A stretch of 6,502 bases of DNA, from positions 1 to 6,502 of the forward strand of contig JAUQXD010000544.1 in the NCBI GenBank assembly GCA_030834835.1, in the 5' to 3' direction. A program made the translations under genes and the position numbers. A model generated the notes under the pieces. The model had not been told where the DNA came from. It worked only from the letters and a program-made list of their open reading frames with translations, and searched no databases. Position 1 is the first letter of the stretch. Each line of letters begins with the position of its first letter. Of this stretch, positions 1 through 5,697 are shown one piece after another. The stretch is from Thermoflexales bacterium. Its GTDB lineage: Bacteria > Chloroflexota > Anaerolineae > Fen-1058.

Positions 1-72
1 CGTAAACGCCATATCGGGCCGGTATTCACCTGGCCCCAGTTTGGGGGGAGAGCTGGCAGGCGTCTTTTTCAT
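1..72 (-). CDS. Possible 5' end of a minus-strand gene cut by the left edge
   Basis: On the minus strand an ATG at 72 opens 24 codons (beginning MKKTPASSPPKLGPGEYRPD) with no stop before the window edge. The first in-frame stop upstream is a TAA about ten codons earlier, and no better start lies between, so 72 would be the start if the gene is real. The peptide is rich in Pro, Ser and Lys and I do not recognise it. There is no convincing ribosome binding site. The plus strand is also open here in frame 1 until a TAG at 121-123, so the left edge could equally hold the tail of a plus-strand gene. Coding on the minus strand would fit the alternating, divergent layout of the rest of the window. 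Confidence 0.3.
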   Translation of the reverse strand, partial: MKKTPASSPPKLGPGEYRPDMAFT

Positions 73-119
73 AGCGCCCGAGTTTACCCCAAACCATACC
101 TTTTAGCATCGGCCTGTCG

Positions 120-132
120 GTAGCCGTGCTAC
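120..132. promoter_or_regulatory. 13-bp dyad between divergent genes
   Basis: GTAGC, three bases (CGT), then GCTAC form a perfect inverted repeat about 40 bases upstream of the small basic protein's ATG and about 48 bases upstream of the possible minus-strand start. A weak -10-like TACAGT (130-135) overlaps its right arm, but no matching -35 is seen. It could be an operator; the arms are short, so it may be chance. Confidence 0.22.
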
Positions 133-171
133 AGTGTCCAAATTCATCATGTTTTTGGGGTGATCTTTATC

Positions 172-387
172 ATGACCGATCTGACCGAAGATGAGAAACT
201 GCAGGCCTTTACCAGGGCACTGGAAGAGGTGCTAGTCGCGCTGCTGGAGCCGCCCACAGTTCCCGGCACATCCGATCAGGACAGGGTTGGAGCGCGTAGC
301 AAGCGTCGTACCGCTACAAAAAAACGAACCGGGCGCAAGTCGAAATCAAGGCGCGGTAGTACCAAAAGGAAACGGGCCGCTCGCTGA
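172..387 (+). CDS. Small two-part protein with acidic helix and lysine/arginine-rich tail
   Basis: This encodes 71 residues starting MTDLTEDEKLQAF. I chose the ATG at 172 over the GTG at 160 because GGGGTGA (157-163) sits about 8 bases before it and works as a ribosome binding site. Residues 3-30 look like an amphipathic, acidic helix (DLTEDEKLQAFTRALEEVLV), followed by a Pro-rich break. From about residue 44 the chain is almost entirely Lys, Arg, Ser, Thr and Gly, like the tails of bacterial histone H1-like or HU-fusion proteins. Such tails bind nucleic acids without strong sequence preference, so a nucleoid-associated or nucleic-acid-binding role is inferred. The helical head may dimerise or bind a partner. 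I recognise no named family. The gene is monocistronic and ends inside a hairpin shared with the convergent XRE gene. Confidence 0.65.
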   Translation: MTDLTEDEKLQAFTRALEEVLVALLEPPTVPGTSDQDRVGARSKRRTATKKRTGRKSKSRRGSTKRKRAAR

Positions 388-400
388 ACGAGCCGCCCGT
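372..400. terminator. Bidirectional hairpin between convergent genes
   Basis: ACGGGCCGCTCG (372-383) pairs with CGAGCCGCCCGT (389-400) with one mismatch across a 5-base loop. It includes the last codons of the small basic gene. Read on the minus strand it is followed by a T-rich run (TTTCCTTTT), so it best fits an intrinsic terminator for the XRE gene; the plus strand lacks a T-run. Confidence 0.6.
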
Positions 401-424
401 CGCTGACTGCCTCACGGTCCCCGA

Positions 425-850
425 CTACTCCTCGAAATAGCGCTGGAGCAAGGTGCGGATAGCCTTCGCTAAGGCTTTGCGGGTGCCCGGATTGGGGATG
501 CGGGCAATATCAAGGGCCACCTCGACGGCCTCGTGCGGCAGGCGTTGGGCTGTCACAGTCTTCACGTCAAACATCTTCAACGGCAAGTGCCCTGCCAGTT
601 CCAGAAACTCATTCGGGTTCACGTCGAAATGATCGGCCAGCAGAATGCAGGTCTGTACGGCCGGGCGCTGCCCGACGCTCAGAATGCGCCGTACCGACTG
701 GTGATCCAGGCCGGATCGCAATGCGGCTTCGCGATAACTCTCATTGTGTTCAATCAGCAGCTGCTCGACGCGGGCCTTGAGGGGCTTCGGATCGTAGCGT
801 TTCTTGAGTGCCCGGCGGCGGGCGGTCGGGGGCGGCGTTCGCTCTGCCAT
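425..850 (-). CDS. XRE-family helix-turn-helix transcriptional regulator
   Basis: This encodes 141 residues starting MAERTPPPTARRRALKK. The reading frame extends upstream to an ATG at 988, but the ATG at 850 is preferred. It has an AGG-type ribosome binding site (GACGAGG, about 4-5 bases upstream), and a good promoter lies inside the longer version. After a basic N-terminus, residues about 28-86 look like an XRE/Cro helix-turn-helix: the pattern YREAALRSGLDHQSVRRIL, then a helix around LADHFDVNPNEFLELAG, as in Xre regulators where the domain ends with the 'DVNPNEFLELA' type segment. The C-terminal 55 residues are helical and basic, probably for dimerisation. It likely represses itself and possibly the divergent SSB gene; a TTGT-N7-ACAA dyad covers its own -10 box. 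The specific target is inferred. Confidence 0.85.
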   Translation of the reverse strand: MAERTPPPTARRRALKKRYDPKPLKARVEQLLIEHNESYREAALRSGLDHQSVRRILSVGQRPAVQTCILLADHFDVNPNEFLELAGHLPLKMFDVKTVTAQRLPHEAVEVALDIARIPNPGTRKALAKAIRTLLQRYFEE

Positions 851-892
851 AAGACCTCGTCTCGCTTGGATATAGGCGTTGACCACGATCTC

Positions 893-920
893 ATTGTACA
901 TCGGACAAAGTGAAAGTGAA
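893..920 (-). promoter_or_regulatory. Putative promoter of the XRE gene
   Basis: Read on the minus strand, TTCACT (920-915) is followed after 16 bases by TACAAT (898-893). These match the sigma-70 boxes at 4 of 6 and 5 of 6 positions. The start of transcription would fall near 886, about 36 bases before the ATG at 850. This supports that start codon over the one at 988. The -35 hexamer is tandemly duplicated (AGTGAA twice at 909-920 on the plus strand). Confidence 0.45.
894..908. promoter_or_regulatory. Candidate XRE operator overlapping the -10 box
   Basis: TTGT, seven bases, then ACAA form a 15-bp dyad, with one further matching base pair inside the arms. TTGT...ACAA symmetry is common in operators of Xre/CI-type repressors. 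Its overlap with the -10 box of the XRE gene suggests autorepression. The arms are short, so this is a suggestion only. Confidence 0.33.
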
Positions 921-963
921 ATGGCGGCTTGATGCTTGACGGCGCTCGGCGTCAGCCGCACCC

Positions 964-976
964 GGGCGACTCGCCC
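964..976. promoter_or_regulatory. GC-rich dyad upstream of SSB
   Basis: GGGCGA, one base, then TCGCCC is a perfect 6-1-6 inverted repeat, 30 bases before the SSB start codon. It may be an operator or a leader hairpin. I could not find a convincing plus-strand promoter for SSB in 851-1005. Confidence 0.25.
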
Positions 977-1005
977 TTCAAAAATCATTCAAGGACTATT
1001 CAATC

Positions 1006-1428
1006 ATGCATCAACCTCTCAATCAAGTGCATTTGCGCGGCTTCTTAACTGAACCGGCGCGACTGTTTGTGTCGCGTTCGGGCCAGCCCCGGATTACCTT
1101 CCGCCTTGAAGTCTGGATAGATGACGCCGATCTGCCGCCGAAGAAGCCGGCGGGTGTGGACTATTTCTCGGTCGTGGCGTTCGGTGCGCAGTTCGTGTCG
1201 CTGCTCGCGCAGTTGGCGACTGATCGTGAGGTCGCACTCTCGGGCCGCTTGCGGAGCCGCGATGTCGATGTCGATGTCCGGCGGGTGGTCACCGAAATCG
1301 TCGCCAAGGAGATCACCTTCCACGGTACGCGGGCCGACGCGCTCCGTGATCTCCGGACTCAGCCTGCCGCGATCGCTTCCACCCTCAACTCGCCTTGCCC
1401 TCGGTTCGAGCACGCTGAACGCGTGTAG
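1006..1428 (+). CDS. ssb: Single-stranded DNA-binding protein (short, no acidic tail)
   Basis: This encodes 140 residues. AAGGA (991-995) lies about 10 bases before the ATG. The OB-fold pattern of the SSB family is readable: strand 1 NQVHLRGFLTEPARL (6-20), SRSGQPRITFRLEVW (23-37), the central DYFSVVAFGAQFVSLLAQL (52-70) matching the usual 'tdwfrVvvwgklAe...yL', then VALSGRLRSR (76-85) and VVTEIVAKEITFHG (94-107). The protein would coat single-stranded DNA during replication, repair or recombination. It ends FEHAERV, without the acidic DDDIPF-like tip that bacterial SSBs use to recruit partners, so it resembles phage, plasmid or PriB-like versions. A DVDVDV run sits where the last OB-fold loop is expected. 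It is convergent with the ATPase gene, 29 bp away, and divergent from the XRE gene. Confidence 0.87.
   Translation: MHQPLNQVHLRGFLTEPARLFVSRSGQPRITFRLEVWIDDADLPPKKPAGVDYFSVVAFGAQFVSLLAQLATDREVALSGRLRSRDVDVDVRRVVTEIVAKEITFHGTRADALRDLRTQPAAIASTLNSPCPRFEHAERV
1261..1278 (+). repeat. Three tandem GATGTC units inside ssb
   Basis: The hexamer GATGTC is repeated three times exactly and in frame, giving Asp-Val three times (residues 86-91 of the SSB). Gain or loss of a unit would keep the frame and change a loop length. It is probably a minor slippage-prone site. Confidence 0.7.
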
Positions 1429-1454
1429 ACCCGCGTGCGTGCGATCTACATCGC
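1424..1454. terminator. Weak hairpin between convergent ssb and ATPase genes
   Basis: TGTAGA (1424-1429, including the ssb stop) is the inverted repeat of TCTACA (1445-1450), and GCGAT (1441-1445) pairs with ATCGC (1450-1454) across a 4-base loop. The two stems are mutually exclusive. No T-run follows on either strand, so termination is uncertain. Confidence 0.25.
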
Positions 1455-1457
1455 TGT

Positions 1458-3917
1458 TCAATCCACGATGCGCCACTCGTGTCGGCCCGGCGTGGTCGGC
1501 ACGAGCATCAGGCGTCTATCCAGCGCCAGCAGCAGCTCATAGACCAGCGGTGTGTACGCGTCATTGATCTGCCATAGTCTTAGCAGGTGGTCGTCTGTAG
1601 CGAGAATGCTTTGAGCGAGCGCCTGGGTCTCGTCAGTTTGATCGGGATCGAGCGCCAGCCCGGCGACCACTTCCACGACTGATCGACTCCGTGACTTCCA
1701 CGGGACCCGGGCGTGAAATTGAAGCTCGACTCGCTTCGACAGATCGGCCCGTTGCAGCCAGGCCGCGCAGTGCCGTTTGAGATCTGTAGCGGGCGACTGA
1801 CTCAACCCATCGAGCAGAGCGTTCAGCACGCGGCGATCGTCCAGCCAGCGACTCTCGTCGTCTGTCGGTGGCGCGATACCCAGCTGGTGCAGGACCCCGG
1901 CGAGATCGCAGGTCTCAGTCTCAAGTGATTCGATGTGGCAGGCTTTGACCCGTGAGCCGTTGCCATTCACCGCGTTCGTGTCCTCGCTGAGCAACTGCCG
2001 TCGCTGTTCTGCTGCGCCTCGCACCTGGCTCGATTCACTCTGCATCAAGCGTTTGAGAGACTCGCTGAGCTCGGCTTTGAAGGCCTCCGCCGCGCTTGAG
2101 CCTAACTGATTGAATTTAGTCACGAACTCGGCCGCATCCAATGCCGACAGCGGTGCGGCGCAGTGGAGCGCCGAGCGCAGCTGATTGAAAAACACCTGCT
2201 GGCGTTGTGGCGTGCCGCGGCGGGCCACTAACGCTGCCGTCCATTTCATCAATAAGCGGTATTGGGGCTGGAGCGAAACCCACGTTGTCTCTTCACTGGC
2301 ATATTCGGCCGCCAGGCCGCGTTCGACCGCGGCATCGCCGAAGACCCAGTCGTCTTTCACTTGGCTCAGCAAGCCTGACCGGCAGCCCAGATCGATGAGC
2401 CGCCAGCCCTGATCTTCTTCGTTCAGTTGGAGTGGCAAGCTCCAGAAAGCTCGACGCACGTTCTCGCGAGTGAGCCGGGTCGTGGATTCAGGATGAGGGG
2501 CAATATCGTATCGAGTGCCGGCCAGATAACGCAACAACCGTCGCGCCTTATCCACTTCCGCGATGATCTGGCCCGTTGGACGAGTCTCTTTCAATTGCTG
2601 ATCGATCCAGCGCGACAGGACCACCACCGGGTGAGCATCAGTCTCAGGTGGCCTCTGCGCGGCGAACACGGCGAGAGCCGGCGTTAGATCGACTGCTGCC
2701 CGATCGAATTCTTCTAACAGCCTGGTGGCCGTAACTTGCGGCATGTTAACTGCGGTCAACAATTCAGTGAATGCTAGATCCGATAGGTCGGGCAGGGGCA
2801 CACGGGTGGCACTCTCACGTTTCACCATCAGGCGTGGAACACGTTCTGTGATGATGAGTCGGCGAAAGATGTCGAGCCGGGGCGCGAGGTCAGGTTGCTC
2901 GTACTCAAAAACATCGTCACCTTGATCGGCCAGCACAATCAGCTGGCCAGCTTGTTCGGCCGCTGCTAGTGCTTGCTCAAAGTTATCGCGCGTCGCTGTG
3001 TCACGGCAGGCCAGGCCAAACGGGCCGCGGGTGGCGGCAAAGTGCAAAACGTCCATCTGGCTGGCCAGCGGCGCATAATCGGCGAGGCAGATTGCGAGTG
3101 GTAGGTAGCCGGCTCGCTGGAGTTCATGGGCGAGAATGTGCATCAAGGCGGTCTTGCCGCTGCCGGCCTGGCCTTGAATGATAACACGCGGTGTTGAGAT
3201 GGATGTGCGTACGATGTCCTGCCATTCGCGCGGAACATACGCTGGTTTTGTGGGCAGACAATTTTTTCGATAAATCTCCAGCGCATCACGGGTCGGCGAC
3301 AGGTTGGCGTCTGATAACTCGCCCCGCGGCGCTGAGGGCGCGCTAATCGGAGCGTGAGTCGCTTCATTCGGCGCAGATTCAAGCTCGTGCAGCACCTTCG
3401 CCAATTCGCGCAGCGCCGCATCACGCCGGGCCAGGATGGCTGAAGCTCCCAGGACCAGAGCGTCCTTCTTGTTCGATGGCGTCAGCATTTCCCAGAAATC
3501 CGGCGATTCCTCGCTCAACAACTCCTCTGCGCGGTGCTCGTTACCATCAGCCAGCACGAGCGCCAGGTGCTCGCGATCGGCGAGCAGGGCGCTGATTTGT
3601 GGCAGACCGATCGGCAGCCGCCTTCCCTGCCGGAATGGAAAGAAGAAACCCACCTCCAACACCAGGAACGTATTCCATTGGCGTTTGAGTTTGGCGGCTC
3701 GTGTTGGGGGCAGAAACCGCTTGAGCCACACCTCGGCCAGCGCCCACCCCAGGGCTCGACCGATCGCCAGCGGCTGCGCTACAGGTCGCCGACTTAAATA
3801 TTCTCGAACGAACTGGCTGTTGGCTAACGGGTGATCGTTCAGCGTGGCTGGCTGGGCCAGACCTTCCAGGATTGATTTAAGCAGTTCCACGTTGATGTTG
3901 GGTGTCTCAGTCATCAT
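1458..3917 (-). CDS. NACHT-like STAND ATPase, large, unknown sensor and effector parts
   Basis: This encodes 819 residues. Residues 1-185 form a mostly helical region that I cannot assign, then an Ala/Pro/Ser-rich linker (about 181-212). The NTPase follows: Walker A GQAGSGKT (249-256), the strand PLAICLADY (273-281), Walker B LIVLADQGDDV (326-336, matching the NACHT D-x-x-D-E/D pattern), and a sensor-like Arg (R367, in RLMVKRES). Residues about 455-540 resemble the winged-helix part of NACHT proteins, with SGLL (514-517) and LAAEYA (535-540) matching the usual 'sGLl...F.H...qEylAA'; the usual His is absent. Residues 541-819 are helical without obvious WD40 or TPR repeats. STAND ATPases are signal-triggered switches that oligomerise on ATP binding; many bacterial ones act in phage defence. 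The start may be ATG 3917 or the adjacent ATG 3914; no strong ribosome binding site precedes either. The exact function is unknown. Confidence 0.85.
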   Translation of the reverse strand: MMTETPNINVELLKSILEGLAQPATLNDHPLANSQFVREYLSRRPVAQPLAIGRALGWALAEVWLKRFLPPTRAAKLKRQWNTFLVLEVGFFFPFRQGRRLPIGLPQISALLADREHLALVLADGNEHRAEELLSEESPDFWEMLTPSNKKDALVLGASAILARRDAALRELAKVLHELESAPNEATHAPISAPSAPRGELSDANLSPTRDALEIYRKNCLPTKPAYVPREWQDIVRTSISTPRVIIQGQAGSGKTALMHILAHELQRAGYLPLAICLADYAPLASQMDVLHFAATRGPFGLACRDTATRDNFEQALAAAEQAGQLIVLADQGDDVFEYEQPDLAPRLDIFRRLIITERVPRLMVKRESATRVPLPDLSDLAFTELLTAVNMPQVTATRLLEEFDRAAVDLTPALAVFAAQRPPETDAHPVVVLSRWIDQQLKETRPTGQIIAEVDKARRLLRYLAGTRYDIAPHPESTTRLTRENVRRAFWSLPLQLNEEDQGWRLIDLGCRSGLLSQVKDDWVFGDAAVERGLAAEYASEETTWVSLQPQYRLLMKWTAALVARRGTPQRQQVFFNQLRSALHCAAPLSALDAAEFVTKFNQLGSSAAEAFKAELSESLKRLMQSESSQVRGAAEQRRQLLSEDTNAVNGNGSRVKACHIESLETETCDLAGVLHQLGIAPPTDDESRWLDDRRVLNALLDGLSQSPATDLKRHCAAWLQRADLSKRVELQFHARVPWKSRSRSVVEVVAGLALDPDQTDETQALAQSILATDDHLLRLWQINDAYTPLVYELLLALDRRLMLVPTTPGRHEWRIVD

Positions 3918-3971
3918 TGCACACGTCTTGAATGAAAGTTGAAGGATATGAGCATCCGGTCGGGTGGGTTT

Positions 3972-3997
3972 GTGATATTCTGATGCTAGAATAGCAC
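3972..3997. promoter_or_regulatory. 26-bp near-perfect operator-like dyad
   Basis: The left arm GTGATATTCT (3972-3981) is matched by the right arm AGAATAGCAC (3988-3997) at 9 of 10 positions around a 6-base centre. A second, nested perfect dyad, TGCTA-GAA-TAGCA, lies at 3984-3996. It sits in the divergent region between the ATPase and the HTH/integrase operon and overlaps the putative plus-strand promoter, so a bound protein should block it. Candidates are the HTH/zinc-ribbon protein encoded just downstream or the XRE protein. Confidence 0.55.
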
Positions 3998-4005
3998 TCT
4001 AAAAT
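3978..4005 (+). promoter_or_regulatory. Putative promoter of the HTH/integrase operon
   Basis: TTCTGA (3978-3983), a 16-base spacer and TAAAAT (4000-4005, five of six positions of the -10 consensus) form a plausible sigma-70 promoter with a weak -35 box. It would start transcription near 4012, leaving a leader of about 75 bases before the ATG at 4087. The ATPase promoter must lie in the same divergent region; TTTAGA-N17-GAATAT on the minus strand is a poor candidate. Confidence 0.45.
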
Positions 4006-4086
4006 ATAGCGGCCGTAGTTTACCAGAAGAGAGCGGATCAAGCAATCCGTGTGATCTGGCCCAAGGCTTTTGAGAGGGTAAACCGT

Positions 4087-4524
4087 ATGTCGATTTCAAA
4101 CGAAACAGCTGTTGCGCTCGGTAACACTGAAGTGCAGGCGATCGCTACGGTCAAACTGCCGCACGCCGTCATTGTGCGCGCGCCTGGCCTGCTGCCGATG
4201 CTCTATACCCCCGTGGAATTGGAACGGGAGTTGACTGTCCCGGCGCGCACGGTTCGCGAGTGGGTGGGGCGCGGCTTGCCGCATCACCGTGATGAGCGCG
4301 GCTATCTCTGGCTTGATGGTCGGCAGGTGGCGGCCTGGGTGAAAACGGTGTCGCAGCCTCGGCCGCGCCGGCAATTAAAAGAAGGCGAAGCCTATTGCTT
4401 TCATTGCCGTCAAGCCGTGCCGCTGGTGAATCCGATCCGTCAACCACGAGGCAAACAGTTGCTGTTGCAGGGTGTCTGCCCACACTGTGAGCATCTTATC
4501 TATCGCGGAGGCCGTCATGGTTAA
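4087..4524 (+). CDS. Excisionase-like HTH protein with C-terminal zinc ribbon
   Basis: This encodes 145 residues. ATG 4087 is preferred over GTG 4051 because GAGAGG (4072-4077) lies 9 bases before it. Residues about 39-87 (LYTPVELERELTVPARTVREW, then GYLWLDGRQVAAWV) form a MerR/excisionase-type winged HTH. Residues 102-143 carry two Cys pairs, C104-x2-C107 and C131-x2-C134, in a layout (AYCFHCRQ...NPI...GKQLLLQGVCPHC) very like the DUF5679 zinc ribbon. Excisionase-like proteins bend DNA and steer the recombinase towards excision, or regulate its gene. The stop codon overlaps the start of the downstream integrase by 8 bp (ATGGTTAA), indicating translational coupling and a shared job. The protein may also bind the 26-bp dyad upstream. 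That a zinc ribbon is fused to an excisionase-like HTH is what I see; the role is inferred. Confidence 0.78.
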   Translation: MSISNETAVALGNTEVQAIATVKLPHAVIVRAPGLLPMLYTPVELERELTVPARTVREWVGRGLPHHRDERGYLWLDGRQVAAWVKTVSQPRPRRQLKEGEAYCFHCRQAVPLVNPIRQPRGKQLLLQGVCPHCEHLIYRGGRHG

Positions 4525-5620
4525 CCGGCAGAACTATCACTACGCCCGCCAGTATCTGGACTATCTGACTGATGTAACGCAGCTCGATCAACGCTCGGTC
4601 GATCGGTATTGGTTCCATCTTAAGCATTTCTTGATCTGGGCCGATGAGATGGCGCTGAACCGGGTTGCCGGTGTCCGGCCCGCCTTTCCGGCCTATCTCA
4701 CCTCGGCGCGCCTGGATGGCGCAGCCGGATCACATGCGCCCAGTACCTTGAAGAAGATCATGCAAACGGTCAAGCGCTTTCTGATCTGGCTGAAGATGAC
4801 GTATGCGCGTGAGTTTCGGGAGGTGACGACGGCCTGGATTGACGCGCTGCGCCCACCGCGCAGCGTGGAGCCGCCGGCCGATCATGAGTTCGTCACGCTG
4901 GCTGAAGTTCAGCAGCTCGTGGCGATGCCGATCGATGAGCGCGATCTGGCCCTGCGCCGCGATCAAGCCGGGGCCGCGCTGTTGTTTCTGTCGGGCATGC
5001 GAGCCGGGGCCTTCGGCACTTTGCCGATTGCCGCGGTTGATCTTTCCAGTCGCACGCTCAAGCAATGGCCGTCGCTGGGCGTGGAAACGAAAAACGGCAA
5101 ATCAGCCACGACCTATCTACTTGACATTCCCGAATTGCTGAGTGTAGTTGAAACATGGGATGCCTTCATCCGATCGCAGCTGCCGCTCACGGCGATGTGG
5201 TATACCCCGACGATGACGCGGTGGGGTGAGCAGACGTTATCGGCCAACGCGCCCGGCAAGAATCGTAACCTGGCGCTCGCCAAGCGGATGCATCATCTCT
5301 TTGAAGTTGCCGGCGTTCCCTACCAATCGCCGCACAAATTTCGGCACGGCCACGCGGTGTATGCTTTGCAGCATGCGAAGACGATGGCTGACTACAAAGC
5401 CGTCAGCATGAATCTGATGCATGAAGATATTCGGGTGACGGATGGGATCTATGCGCCGCTGGCGGGTAATGAAGTTCAACAGCGCATCGCGAGCCTGACG
5501 AACTCGACGCCAGCCACGCCGGGAGTGAATGCCGATCTTGCGGCACTGATTCGGACGCTCTCAACCAGCCAGATCTCTGAGGCTTTGATCGCGATCGCAC
5601 AGCAGGTGGCGCATGACTGA
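4517..5620 (+). CDS. Tyrosine recombinase / integrase (complete)
   Basis: This encodes 367 residues from ATG 4517, which has GGAG (4507-4510) 6 bases upstream and overlaps the preceding gene by 8 bp; an upstream ATG at 4472 would add 15 residues inside that gene and is less likely. The enzyme would cut and join DNA at attachment sites through a covalent phosphotyrosine. Residues 1-115 are the helical core-binding domain. In the catalytic domain I see R162 (GMRAGAF), K192 or K195 (TKNGKS), H273-x-x-R276 (HKFRHGH), H302 (LMHEDI) and the nucleophile Y312. All needed residues are present. Box I is divergent: the usual 'RxSEL' glutamate is replaced in RAGAFGTL, and H to Y spacing is 10 rather than 9. 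A 55-residue helical tail follows the tyrosine. It is probably the integrase of the mobile element carrying this window. Confidence 0.9.
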   Translation: MVNRQNYHYARQYLDYLTDVTQLDQRSVDRYWFHLKHFLIWADEMALNRVAGVRPAFPAYLTSARLDGAAGSHAPSTLKKIMQTVKRFLIWLKMTYAREFREVTTAWIDALRPPRSVEPPADHEFVTLAEVQQLVAMPIDERDLALRRDQAGAALLFLSGMRAGAFGTLPIAAVDLSSRTLKQWPSLGVETKNGKSATTYLLDIPELLSVVETWDAFIRSQLPLTAMWYTPTMTRWGEQTLSANAPGKNRNLALAKRMHHLFEVAGVPYQSPHKFRHGHAVYALQHAKTMADYKAVSMNLMHEDIRVTDGIYAPLAGNEVQQRIASLTNSTPATPGVNADLAALIRTLSTSQISEALIAIAQQVAHD

Positions 5621-5626
5621 TCAAAT

Positions 5627-5658
5627 CTGCCCGCTCCTCTTGTAAGAGAAACGGGCAG
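5627..5658. terminator. Nested hairpin between the two convergent recombinases
   Basis: CTGCCCG (5627-5633) pairs with CGGGCAG (5652-5658), and inside it CTCTT (5637-5641) pairs with AAGAG (5644-5648) around a 2-base loop. On the minus strand a short T-stretch (ATTTGAT) follows. It probably ends transcription of both convergent recombinase genes. The remaining bases up to 5697 show nothing further. Confidence 0.6.
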
Positions 5659-5697
5659 GAGTGTGGGCATCAACTTATCGACGTGTTGCCAGTCACT

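Noticed and set aside
1..120. Plus-strand coding tail in frame 1 ending at TAG 121-123
   Set aside because: Forty codons are open, but the translation is Arg-rich without a recognisable pattern and the opposite strand is equally open, so neither is decisive. I list only the minus-strand start, at low confidence.
851..988. N-terminal extension of the XRE protein from ATG 988
   Set aside because: The extension has no ribosome binding site, holds the putative promoter and dyad for the gene itself, and almost reaches the SSB start. ATG 850 has a good AGG site.
372..1454. Hairpins between convergent genes as integron attC-like sites
   Set aside because: They share no conserved core sites or spacing, and the recombinases lack an obvious integron-integrase pattern. 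Terminators are a simpler reading.
1045..1567. Long reading frames overlapping ssb on the minus strand (1045-1476) and in another plus frame (1121-1567)
   Set aside because: They are shadows of ssb and of the end of the ATPase gene. Their translations are rich in Arg and Ser and lack domain patterns, whereas the OB-fold pattern is clear in the ssb frame.
372..5658. Shared GAAACGGGC at the hairpins near 370 and 5650 as attachment sites
   Set aside because: The match is only 9 bases, lies in opposite arms of two different hairpins, and is explained by GC-rich terminator stems. No longer direct repeat or tRNA end is present.
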